The notes beneath the pieces were generated by a model. It did no database searches. It saw only the letters and a program-made list of their open reading frames with translations, and had not been told where the DNA came from. Both the position numbers and the translations under genes were made by a program. This document shows positions 1 to 6,848 of a DNA stretch of 14,241 nt, piece by piece (within the stretch, counting starts at the first letter, position 1; every line of letters starts with the position of its first letter). The stretch spans positions 1-14,241 of the forward strand of contig QUFP01000062.1 of assembly GCA_003478935.1 (NCBI GenBank). Direction: 5' to 3'. The DNA is from Firmicutes bacterium AF25-13AC. Lineage in GTDB: Bacteria; Bacillota; Clostridia; Lachnospirales; Lachnospiraceae.

Positions 1-194
1 TGTTACAGTTCATGGATAAGCCAATATTGCGGCAAAGCCCGAAGGTGAATGGATTTCACGAGCCGGACACTTGAAGCAGGTCTTTCAAAGTAATGTATAA
101 TAAGAAAGAACATAAAAGGAGCCTGCGGAGTTTGGTTCGGCGACGAAACCATTGCACCGGAGGGCTTTCATAGCATAATGCATGAACTGTAACA
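1..194. repeat. Structured element closed by a perfect 14-bp inverted repeat (MITE-like repeat or ncRNA)
   Basis: Positions 1-14 (TGTTACAGTTCATG) and 181-194 are perfect reverse complements, so the whole segment can close on itself. Nested inside are AAAGCCC (34-40) with GGGCTTT (162-168), GTGAA (45-49) with TTCAC (55-59), GCAGG plus TCTTTC (76-86) with GAAAGA (104-109) and CCTGC (122-126), and a hairpin at 133-151 with a GCGA (GNRA-type) tetraloop. No convincing protein is encoded. So many nested stems suggest a folded RNA or a non-autonomous palindromic mobile repeat. Elements bounded by similar GTTACAGTTCA-like ends seem familiar from Lachnospiraceae genomes, but that is memory and unchecked. 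The left end coincides with the window edge, so the repeat may extend further and a target duplication cannot be judged. Confidence 0.6.
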
Positions 195-232
195 ATAGAT
201 TTAAGCAAGGAGTGATAAGATAAAAATAATAG

Positions 233-261
233 GTGACAAACTGCAAAATGCGTGTTATACT
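233..261 (+). promoter_or_regulatory. Promoter of the CRISPR array
   Basis: GTGACA (233-238) and TATACT (256-261) are separated by exactly 17 bp, close to the TTGACA/TATAAT consensus. Transcription should start near 268, giving about 140 nt of leader RNA before repeat 1. The direction agrees with the array orientation deduced from the 3' ATTGATAC handle. No other candidate in the leader scores as well; a second GTGACA at 284-289 has only a poor -10. Confidence 0.7.
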
Positions 262-368
262 GAGAACGACTTAAGTAGTGTTAGTGACAATAAAATATGT
301 CCAAATTGTTAACATGCACAAAAAATGGTCATTGTCAGAATATTCTGATAAATACCTGCAAAAACAGG

Positions 369-402
369 CTTCAGAAACCGCATAAAACCTAGGTTTTTGA
401 AG
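369..402 (+). promoter_or_regulatory. Leader hairpin abutting repeat 1
   Basis: CTTCAGAAACC (369-379) pairs with GGTTTTTGAAG (392-402) over 11 bp with one G-T wobble and a 12-nt loop, ending 7 bp before the first repeat. In the pre-crRNA it would form a stem just 5' of repeat 1. The 3' arm is T-rich but has no following U-tract, so it does not look like an efficient terminator. It may be a leader-anchoring or processing structure; the role is inference. Confidence 0.5.
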
Positions 403-409
403 GGGTACC

Positions 410-960
410 GTAGAAATGGAGTACTAGCCCGAGAGGGCATTGATACCTGCTATTGTTGACCCTATTAGGGTCAACAGTGCAATGACGTAGAAATGGAGTA
501 CTAGCCCGAGAGGGCATTGATACGTAGTCCTGTGGTGCAATACTACCCTTATAAATTTTCCAGTAGAAATGGAGTACTAGCCCGAGAGGGCATTGATACA
601 ACCCCTAATATGCCTATAACAATATTTGCCATCTTTTTGTAGAAATGGAGTTCCAGCCCGAAAGGGCATTGATACATCATCTATCCAAATAGTAAACATC
701 TTATTGTTAGTTTCGTAAAAATGGAGTTCCAGCCCGAAAGGGCATTGATACTTAATTACATTCTCATCCTTTAGTGTCAACTTCTCTCCGTAGAAATGGA
801 GTTCCAACCCGAAAGGGCATTGATACAAGCGATTCAATTCTATCTGACGTTCCAAACTGTGAATTGTAGAAATGGAGTTCCAGCCCGAAAGGGCATTGAT
901 ACAAGGTTCCTAAGTGTTCTGTTTAAAAAAGTACAATCTTGTAGCAATGGAGTTCCACCC
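410..960 (+). CRISPR. CRISPR array: seven full 37-bp repeats, seven spacers, decayed last repeat
   Basis: Full repeats lie at 410-446, 487-523, 563-599, 639-675, 715-751, 790-826 and 866-902; a decayed copy begins at 941. Spacers are 40, 39, 39, 39, 38, 39 and 38 bp. Each repeat begins GTAGAAATGGAG, carries the hairpin GCCC-GAAA-GGGC (GAGA loop in the first three) and ends ATTGATAC. Exactly 8 nt follow the hairpin, matching the usual Cas6 cut that leaves an 8-nt 5' handle, and the handle resembles the common ATTGAAAC. This and the decayed right-hand repeat set transcription to the + strand with the leader on the left. Repeats 1-3 read GTACTAG where 4-7 read GTTCCAG or a one-base variant. Repeat 5 starts GTAAAA and repeat 6 has CCAACCC, which weakens the hairpin. 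The neighbouring cmr operon makes this a Type III-B array. Confidence 0.97.
941..960 (+). repeat. Decayed terminal CRISPR repeat
   Basis: GTAGCAATGGAGTTCCACCC matches the first 20 positions of the repeat with two changes. The sequence then diverges, losing the hairpin and the ATTGATAC handle. This is typical of the leader-distal end of an array. Because the hairpin and cleavage site are gone, an RNA reading through this point should not be cut here, which matters for the gene beginning 33 bases later. Confidence 0.85.
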
Positions 961-993
961 ACTGAGTATCAAAATAAAATGATTGGAGGTTTC

Positions 994-2238
994 ATGTTTA
1001 CAGAAAATGTGAATTTAAATGGATATAGCATTACGTCATTTGTATGGCCTTTTGTAATGCAAAAAGAAAATGAGTCTACTCTCTTTGATTGTGTAATCAA
1101 GGCAGGATGGGTTGAATCAGTTGACAAGCAGACAATTTGGAATGAAGGCCATGCGCAGATGATGCGCGATTGTTTTATGGCAGATCAGTATTTTAGTAAT
1201 TATGCAAGAATGCTGTTTCGTAATGGAAAATGTTTCAAAGAATATCATTATCCGCAGCGTGAGGATCAGAGGCTTACTTATGTGATCAAAATAAACAATG
1301 AGGAGCAGTATGAACTTGAAATTTCTTCTATAGAATTACATGTATATATGGAAGAAATTGGAATGCTGTTTATAAATACTGTAAATACAAAGTATCCTGA
1401 AATTGCTCAGATTAAAAAGATAAATGATTATGGACGAAGAATTGCATTGGCTTTCCTGCCGCAGGATGCAAATGGCTTTATTTTGTGTGCGGAGCAGCTT
1501 GGAGTAAAATCTGCGAGAGCAGCTTCTGTTACCGATTTTAGAAAAATGACAAGTGAATATCTTGATGGAAAAATAGCAACAGAACAGCTGAGACACCAAG
1601 CAGAATTTCTGACAGATATTTTAAATTGTAATCTGGGACATAGCTTTGAAAATAAAATAAAGCCAGTGGTGTCTTGTGAGGATAGAATGCATCTGCACTG
1701 TCTGATTCGCAATGATGAGCTGTCACAGATGATTCAAGAAGGTGAATGGAAGCAGCATGGGGAGCAGGAAGAATTGTTATATTCGCTTTTATTTGCCGAT
1801 CCATCTGATGCAACTTGCAGAGATGATGAGATGAGACAAACTCTGCTACTTAAGGCACTTTATCCGAGATGGGCGGATTATGGAACAATACATGGTATAA
1901 CGAATTATTCCATGATGGCATTAACTGGAAGAACAGAGTGGATTAATGAGAGTGTTGTAAGGCCGTTTTTGTTAGAATATGGATACATGCTGTCAGTAGT
2001 TGCAGCGCAGAAGACAGGTATTGAAAAATTCATGATGGAGTTAACTGAGGATACTTTTGATGATAAAGAGGATGTACCTACGAAGGAAAAACGCAGAAAA
2101 CGGTGGAAACGTTTTAACACAATTTTGATGTTGCATGAATTTTCAACCCAGGATCAGGGGACGGAGCTTTATGATCTATTAAAACAGCAGATGAAAATTG
2201 AAGAGCGAGCAGCATGGTTGCAAAGAATGATGGATTGA
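994..2238 (+). CDS. Soluble CorA-like paralogue lacking membrane helices
   Basis: This 414-residue protein aligns by eye with the core of the CorA-like membrane protein encoded at 9027-11180. Shared blocks include SFVWPF against TFVFPF near the start, KKINDYGRR against KRINEFGRR, DATC, RW-x-x-YGTIHGIT (Y296 onward), and QDQGTELYDLL (Q386 onward) against QEQGVELYEML. Compared with that protein it lacks about 140 N-terminal residues and the C-terminal membrane region, ending in MMD soon after the QDQG block. It should therefore be cytoplasmic. The start chosen is the ATG at 994, preceded by TTGGAGG at 984-989; the open frame runs back into the array, but that part only translates repeats and spacers. 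No good promoter lies between the array and this gene, so it may be read from the CRISPR promoter. A strong terminator follows. Its function is unknown; it could modulate the full-length paralogue or bind the same signal. Confidence 0.8.
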   Translation: MFTENVNLNGYSITSFVWPFVMQKENESTLFDCVIKAGWVESVDKQTIWNEGHAQMMRDCFMADQYFSNYARMLFRNGKCFKEYHYPQREDQRLTYVIKINNEEQYELEISSIELHVYMEEIGMLFINTVNTKYPEIAQIKKINDYGRRIALAFLPQDANGFILCAEQLGVKSARAASVTDFRKMTSEYLDGKIATEQLRHQAEFLTDILNCNLGHSFENKIKPVVSCEDRMHLHCLIRNDELSQMIQEGEWKQHGEQEELLYSLLFADPSDATCRDDEMRQTLLLKALYPRWADYGTIHGITNYSMMALTGRTEWINESVVRPFLLEYGYMLSVVAAQKTGIEKFMMELTEDTFDDKEDVPTKEKRRKRWKRFNTILMLHEFSTQDQGTELYDLLKQQMKIEERAAWLQRMMD

Positions 2239-2248
2239 AAATAAGAAT

Positions 2249-2289
2249 GACAAAGTGGTTCTTGAGACAGAGCTGCTTTGTCTTTTTTT
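2249..2289 (+). terminator. Rho-independent terminator
   Basis: GACAAAG (2249-2255) pairs with CTTTGTC (2276-2282). Pairing continues inward through TGGTTCT and AGAGCTG with a few wobbles to about 14 bp, around a TGAGAC loop, and a run of seven T (2283-2289) follows immediately. It ends the array-plus-CorA-like transcription unit and separates it from the cmr operon. Confidence 0.9.
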
Positions 2290-2369
2290 GTTAATTGTAA
2301 AAGTTGATAAAACAAGACAAAGAAAATGTGAAAAATGCACAAAAATGCATGGAATACATAAAAAAAATA

Positions 2370-2398
2370 TTGATAAAATAGTCACACAAGTGTACAAT
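2370..2398 (+). promoter_or_regulatory. Promoter of the cmr operon
   Basis: TTGATA (2370-2375) and TACAAT (2393-2398) are separated by 17 bp, in the AT-rich gap between the terminator and cmr1. Transcription would start near 2405, about 35 nt before the cmr1 start codon. AGGAGG at 2428-2433 is the ribosome binding site, 6 nt before the ATG. No promoter as good is visible further down the operon, so it probably serves all genes to 13330. Confidence 0.75.
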
Positions 2399-2439
2399 AA
2401 TAGAAATTAGTTTACTAGGTAAAAGTTAGGAGGCAGAGT

Positions 2440-3954
2440 ATGTGTAGCAATGTGATGGAAAATGGTATAAAGCTTACAGCGACATTAGAATCGCAGTCAC
2501 CGATGATTCATTTTCAGGCGCGGGAAACAGGTGCTGTATTGCGTGCAAGTGAGGTAAAACCAAAGTTCGATCGCTTTTTGATAAAAAAGATGATAAAAAA
2601 TTTGGTCGCAAATAGTCAGCTTACAAATGAAGAAGCCTTAAAAAAATTAAAAGAGAAGCATTCGGAATATTTTCAGGATGTTAAATTAAATGATGCACTA
2701 AATTATAAAATGAGAATTATTGCAACGAAAGTAAATGAGTTTTCAATGGAAGACGGAGGAAAATCACGATATGCGCCATTTTTTGCAAATTCAGGAAGAA
2801 ATAATGATGAAGAAAAGTTAAGGGGTGTGTTTGTTACTGCTGAGTTGACGATTGTATGTTTTAATAAAACACTGCGAGAGACAATAAAAAAATGTTTGGA
2901 GGAGTTCTTTATTGTAACAAATTTTGGAATGATGCAGGGAAAGGGCTTTGGCAGTTTCATAGTAACTGGTTCTGTTAAAACAGATAATAATGGAAGAATA
3001 TCTTATAATGAAATCAGAAAAATAGCAAAGCAATTGGAAGAATCGGTGGAGGCAAAAAGTTGCTATTATATGAAATTTAATGCACTTGAAGGAGATGTAG
3101 AAGATCGCCTAAAGAACATTTATAAAGATATGTTTGATGAAATTAAATTATTTTATGGAATTATGAAGTCGGGCTATAACGTGAACGGGAAATATGCCAG
3201 ATCATACATTTATGATTATATGCACAATAATTATGGATTGGGAAATGAAAAAAAGTGGATGAAACAAAATAAAATAGCGCCGGCAATTATGCATCCAGAT
3301 CGAATTATAAAAAGTGCGGATGAAAGACATTTGGCTTCACTGTCAAACTGCCAGACGATATTAGAGAGTGCAACTAAAGTGTACTGGGTGAAAGGTAACA
3401 GGGGTGTATCTGTTAGAACAAATCATGAATATTGTGATGCAATCAGAGACATTGCAAGAACAGCTCAGAGTACAGAAATTGATAATGAGCATGATCCTAT
3501 GTATGTTAGGGCTCTTTTGGGAACTGCGATTCAAACTGAATTTAAAATAGGATATTATAAAAATAATAAAAATAATAGATGGTATTTGTTAGGAAGAGAT
3601 GAAAATGACAAAGTTCAAGTAACAATTGCGGATACTAGCGAAGAATTAGAACGCGTGCCGTCTCCGATTTACTTTAAGATCATCAAAAATGTTGTTTTCA
3701 TAGCAGCAAAAAAAATACCAGAAAAAATATATGGAAGAACATTTAAATTCTCAAGCCGTTGGGAAAGTGGGACAATATCAACGCCAAGCAAGGAACAGTT
3801 AATAGATAATGCAACAGGTAAGGCATTTGATATTCAGACTTTTCTTAAAGAGTATGTTGATTATTATAATGGTGATCTACGGACAGAAGTAACAAGAGTA
3901 AGAAATGCTAAAATAATCCAAGAAGTGCAAATAAAGGAGGATGCAAATGAGTGA
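2440..3954 (+). CDS. cmr1: Type III-B RAMP protein Cmr1
   Basis: This 504-residue protein is the Cmr1 RAMP subunit, which caps the target 3' side of the Cmr effector complex and binds the 3' region of the crRNA. The N-terminal block TLESQSPMIHFQ, followed by GAVLRASEVKPKFDRFLI, is the Cmr1 signature I recognise. GMMQGKGFGSF near residue 170 is the glycine-rich RAMP loop. The C-terminal 250 residues are less conserved but contain short strands and basic patches fitting a second RRM-like half. The length is typical of clostridial Cmr1. AGGAGG 6 nt upstream supports the ATG used. The gene opens the operon, and its stop codon overlaps the cas10 start by 8 nt (ATGAGTGA), suggesting translational coupling. 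Confidence 0.88.
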   Translation: MCSNVMENGIKLTATLESQSPMIHFQARETGAVLRASEVKPKFDRFLIKKMIKNLVANSQLTNEEALKKLKEKHSEYFQDVKLNDALNYKMRIIATKVNEFSMEDGGKSRYAPFFANSGRNNDEEKLRGVFVTAELTIVCFNKTLRETIKKCLEEFFIVTNFGMMQGKGFGSFIVTGSVKTDNNGRISYNEIRKIAKQLEESVEAKSCYYMKFNALEGDVEDRLKNIYKDMFDEIKLFYGIMKSGYNVNGKYARSYIYDYMHNNYGLGNEKKWMKQNKIAPAIMHPDRIIKSADERHLASLSNCQTILESATKVYWVKGNRGVSVRTNHEYCDAIRDIARTAQSTEIDNEHDPMYVRALLGTAIQTEFKIGYYKNNKNNRWYLLGRDENDKVQVTIADTSEELERVPSPIYFKIIKNVVFIAAKKIPEKIYGRTFKFSSRWESGTISTPSKEQLIDNATGKAFDIQTFLKEYVDYYNGDLRTEVTRVRNAKIIQEVQIKEDANE

Positions 3955-5698
3955 TGGAAGATATGTCGGAATTACAATTGGTCCGATTTATGATACCTTG
4001 CTGGAAGCAAGCTCTCCGGCAGCGATGTGGTTTGCCAGCAGTATGTTTTCTGATATGACAGGGCAGTTGTGCAATGAAATTGACGAACAAATATTGAGTG
4101 CAGAGCATTACATAGGAAAAATGTATTCGCCTTACTATGATAGAAACGAAGCAAAGAAGGCAGGTGCAGTTGGAAAATATCATGATAGAATTATTTTTTA
4201 TACGACTATGCCTGAAGAACCACTGCTTGGAAAATTGGAAGAGATAACAATTAGAGTGAAACATAATATTGGACAGATCGTGTATGATGCGATAGGGGAA
4301 GGTGATAAAAAAGACGATTTTTTCCAAAGTTATCTGCAGGTTCATTACATGTTTCTGGATGAATCAGAAGTGAAAGGGAACATTATCAAAGAAATTTCAC
4401 CATATTTAGATGAGATGGAATTGATGAGAACATATCCAAATGCATCATCATACAACCCACTTCGCATATTGTTTGCAGGTGATACAAATGGATCCAACAG
4501 GTTTGTAAGAGAAAGTAAGTTTTTTAAGGAAAGAGAAGCGGATGAGACGTTAGGCGAAAATGGAAAAAATTTGAGCAGTATTGAGACGATTGCAAAGTGT
4601 GGTGAAGAAACTGCAGGAAATATGAAGAAAAGAAAGTATTATGCTTTCGTGGCAGCTGATGGTGATTCTATGGGAAAAACGTTGGAAAAGCTAGTACAGG
4701 ATCCATCTAATCCAGCTGATAAAACGTTAGAGAAGTTTTCGCAGGCATGCTTGCATTATACGGAACAGGCTGCGCAGCTGATTAACGAATTTAGCGGAAT
4801 GACGATCTACGCCGGAGGAGATGATCTGCTGTTTTTGGCTCCATTAGAAAATAAGGAAGGGAAAAGTATTTTTGAACTTTGCTATGATATTCAGAAGTGT
4901 TTCAGAAATACAATTAACAAAGAAATAAATCACGATAAAAAAGAGGATCTAAAGACAGGAGTTCCAACTTTATCTTTTGGCATTGCAATGCAGTATTATA
5001 AGTTTCCACTGTATGAGGCATTGGCAAAAGCAAGAAGTTTGCTGGATGATGCAAAAAAGACAGCGGGGATTCGAAAAGACAGTATGTCGGTTCAGCTGAC
5101 AAAACATAGCGGACAGACAATCAAATTTGAATTGAGTAATGAGGAACGAGGTCTTGTGAAGGCTTTTATCGAGGAACCGTACAACGATACAAAAACAATC
5201 AATTCTATTGTTTTTGCGATCAATACATATCGGCCAGTATTTGAAACTCTTCAGACTTTGGCACAGCAAGAGAAGATAAATCGAGAAGCATTTATTGGAG
5301 CATGGCTAAATTTATTTGATAACATTAATCAGACTCAATATAGTCCGTATGTCAGGGATATCGCTGATAACCATTACCAATATATAATAAAAGGAATCAG
5401 GGAGGCCTTTGATAAGTGGGATGAATTGATGTGCAATACCCAAATAAGTGAGAGTGAATTTAAGGCAGAGTGGAAGAAGATTGCAGAGCAAAATGACTTG
5501 ATTAAGGAATATTTGAATGAAAGATGTCTTGTGCCGGAGAATGGAACTTCAGATATTCAGTGGGAGATTGAGTATGCTAAGTACGAGGAAAAATGGAAAA
5601 AACAAAACAATCACTCAACGATAAAAGATAATAGATTGCATCTGTTAGAAGCTGTATTAAGATACAAGAAATTTTTGAGTGAGGAGGGCAGCTATTGA
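3947..5698 (+). CDS. cmr2: Cas10/Cmr2 without HD nuclease domain, GGDD palm intact
   Basis: This is the large subunit and signal synthase of the Cmr complex, 583 residues long, whereas Cmr2 with an HD domain is usually 800-1000. It begins directly with the first palm domain (GRYVGITIGPIYDTL), and no HD dyad is present, so target-activated DNA cleavage is not expected. The second palm is intact: ADGDSMG around D238 and D240, then YAGGDDLL with G290-G291-D292-D293, the metal-binding nucleotidyl-cyclase site. The protein should respond to bound target RNA by making cyclic oligoadenylate or, as in Bacteroides fragilis Cmr, SAM-AMP. The C-terminal 200 residues are helical and charged, as in Cas10 domain D4. 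The ATG at 3947 is preferred over 3941 because AAAGGAGG ends at 3940, leaving a 6-nt spacing. The product type cannot be told from sequence alone. Confidence 0.93.
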   Translation: MSDGRYVGITIGPIYDTLLEASSPAAMWFASSMFSDMTGQLCNEIDEQILSAEHYIGKMYSPYYDRNEAKKAGAVGKYHDRIIFYTTMPEEPLLGKLEEITIRVKHNIGQIVYDAIGEGDKKDDFFQSYLQVHYMFLDESEVKGNIIKEISPYLDEMELMRTYPNASSYNPLRILFAGDTNGSNRFVRESKFFKEREADETLGENGKNLSSIETIAKCGEETAGNMKKRKYYAFVAADGDSMGKTLEKLVQDPSNPADKTLEKFSQACLHYTEQAAQLINEFSGMTIYAGGDDLLFLAPLENKEGKSIFELCYDIQKCFRNTINKEINHDKKEDLKTGVPTLSFGIAMQYYKFPLYEALAKARSLLDDAKKTAGIRKDSMSVQLTKHSGQTIKFELSNEERGLVKAFIEEPYNDTKTINSIVFAINTYRPVFETLQTLAQQEKINREAFIGAWLNLFDNINQTQYSPYVRDIADNHYQYIIKGIREAFDKWDELMCNTQISESEFKAEWKKIAEQNDLIKEYLNERCLVPENGTSDIQWEIEYAKYEEKWKKQNNHSTIKDNRLHLLEAVLRYKKFLSEEGSY

Positions 5699-6813
5699 TG
5701 GGAGAAGAATTGAAAACAAAAGTGTACAAGATTCAATTAACACCGTTGGAACCATATACGTTTGGAACAGATCAGGGGCTTTCGTTTGCTGGAATTGAGA
5801 ACAGCAGAGGAAAAGAGAGCTATTATGTGTTGTCAAAAATGGTTCCAGAGCAGACTACTATTTGGGGAATGCTTCGTTATGTAATGCTGCAAAAAGCAAA
5901 TCTGGTCGAGTCTGATTTTGGGTATTCTGATGACAATAAGCGAAAAAAAATGGAAACATTGATAGGAAAAAACAGCTTTTCGTTTGCCAGCAAAACAGAG
6001 CAGGATTTTGGAAGGCTGATGGGAATATCACCAATTTTTCTGAAAGATCCAGCTGAGAAAATGTATATGAAAAATCCTCAGAATAATAAGAGCACTATGG
6101 AATACTGCCCGATTGAGATGGAAGATGCTGCCAGAAAGAGTTCGAGAGGAAAAATCCATTTTCCTAAAAAGGGGGAATATGATGCAAAGATGGGAACTGC
6201 ACAGGGATGGATTCGGATTGAGCCATTAATGAAGCAGGAAAAGCAGGAACGTGTAATTTCAATGCCTGTTGAAGAAAAACTATATACAGCGATCCGAAAG
6301 ACAGGAACAGATGACGCATTTTTTAAAAGAAAAGCATTTGCTATGAAAGAAGGCTATGCATTTGTTGTGTATGCCGAGGTGAAAGAGGAGCAGGAAAGTG
6401 TATTCCCTGAAAAAACGGTTTGCTATATGGGATTAAAAAAATCAGCTTTTAAGTTTGAAGCAAGTTTAACAGATAAAAAAACGATTCAGGACGTTGTTGA
6501 TGATGTTTCAAATGTATTTATTAAAAATGCAGGTTCCCAATGGACAATTGCAATGTCAGACATTGTGCTTTTGGCAGAAGGAGATCAGAAGTACGGTGAT
6601 GATTTTTATATTATTTCAGGACGAAAAATACAAAATCTTGAGACACAGTATCAGAGTACTGAGAGGGGATATGCAAAGCGGCTAAAACGCAGCAAGGTTC
6701 AGTATAACTTACTGGATAGTGGCAGTGCATTTTATGGAACATGTATGCTAAACTTGGACAACAAGAATCATAAAAAATTGGGATATAATTACCTGATTTC
6801 AACAAAACAATAA
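5698..6813 (+). CDS. cmr3: Type III-B RAMP protein Cmr3
   Basis: This 371-residue protein is the Cmr3 subunit, which with Cas10 holds the 5' handle of the crRNA at the foot of the complex. The opening YKIQLTPLEPYTFGT and the block MVPEQTTIWGMLRYVML are typical of Cmr3, where the latter matches the usual helix that follows the first strand. A glycine-containing C-terminal segment (RGYAKRLKRSKVQYNLLDSGSAFYG) completes the RAMP fold. TGAGGAGG sits just upstream. The ATG at 5698 overlaps the cas10 stop by one base (TGATG); a TTG at 5695, in frame and 7 nt from the AGGAGG, is an equally possible start. The position between cas10 and cmr4 is the canonical order. Confidence 0.87.
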   Translation: MGEELKTKVYKIQLTPLEPYTFGTDQGLSFAGIENSRGKESYYVLSKMVPEQTTIWGMLRYVMLQKANLVESDFGYSDDNKRKKMETLIGKNSFSFASKTEQDFGRLMGISPIFLKDPAEKMYMKNPQNNKSTMEYCPIEMEDAARKSSRGKIHFPKKGEYDAKMGTAQGWIRIEPLMKQEKQERVISMPVEEKLYTAIRKTGTDDAFFKRKAFAMKEGYAFVVYAEVKEEQESVFPEKTVCYMGLKKSAFKFEASLTDKKTIQDVVDDVSNVFIKNAGSQWTIAMSDIVLLAEGDQKYGDDFYIISGRKIQNLETQYQSTERGYAKRLKRSKVQYNLLDSGSAFYGTCMLNLDNKNHKKLGYNYLISTKQ

Positions 6814-6848
6814 TGAAAACTGGATATGACAGGAAGGAGCAAATAGAA

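Larger units (their letters stand above)
195..409 (+). promoter_or_regulatory. CRISPR leader
   Basis: This AT-rich, gene-free stretch lies directly before the first repeat, on the side opposite the decayed repeat, which is where a leader belongs. It contains a sigma70-type promoter (233-261), a perfect 14-bp palindrome TCAGAATATTCTGA (335-348), a small CCTG/CAGG hairpin (355-368), an 11-bp stem (369-402) and GGTACC at the junction with repeat 1. The palindrome could be a protein-binding site or an integration-host signal. No coding region is supported here. Confidence 0.75.

Noticed and set aside
389..855. Two reading frames on the minus strand with repeated YQCPLGLVLHFY and YQCPFGLELHFY segments.
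   Set aside because: They are translations of the 37-bp CRISPR repeats and spacers, with periodicity equal to the array, not a repeat protein.
447..940. Reverse complements of most spacers contain an open frame (for example MANIVIGILGV in spacer 3 and IHSLERQIELNRL in spacer 6), as expected for crRNAs antisense to coding RNA.
   Set aside because: With about 13 codons per spacer an open frame is likely by chance, and several spacers are also open in the forward direction, so this does not prove the targets.
796..993. A longer start for the soluble CorA-like protein inside the array.
   Set aside because: The extra residues translate repeats 6-7 and their spacers; the ATG at 994 has a proper ribosome binding site and matches the start of the shared core domain.
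903..993. A promoter for the soluble CorA-like gene, from TACAAT at 932-937.
   Set aside because: No acceptable -35 hexamer is found 15-19 bp upstream, and the site lies inside spacer 7, whose sequence is of foreign origin.
6494..6685. A 63-codon open frame on the plus strand inside cmr3.
   Set aside because: It is a shadow of cmr3 in another frame without a ribosome binding site.
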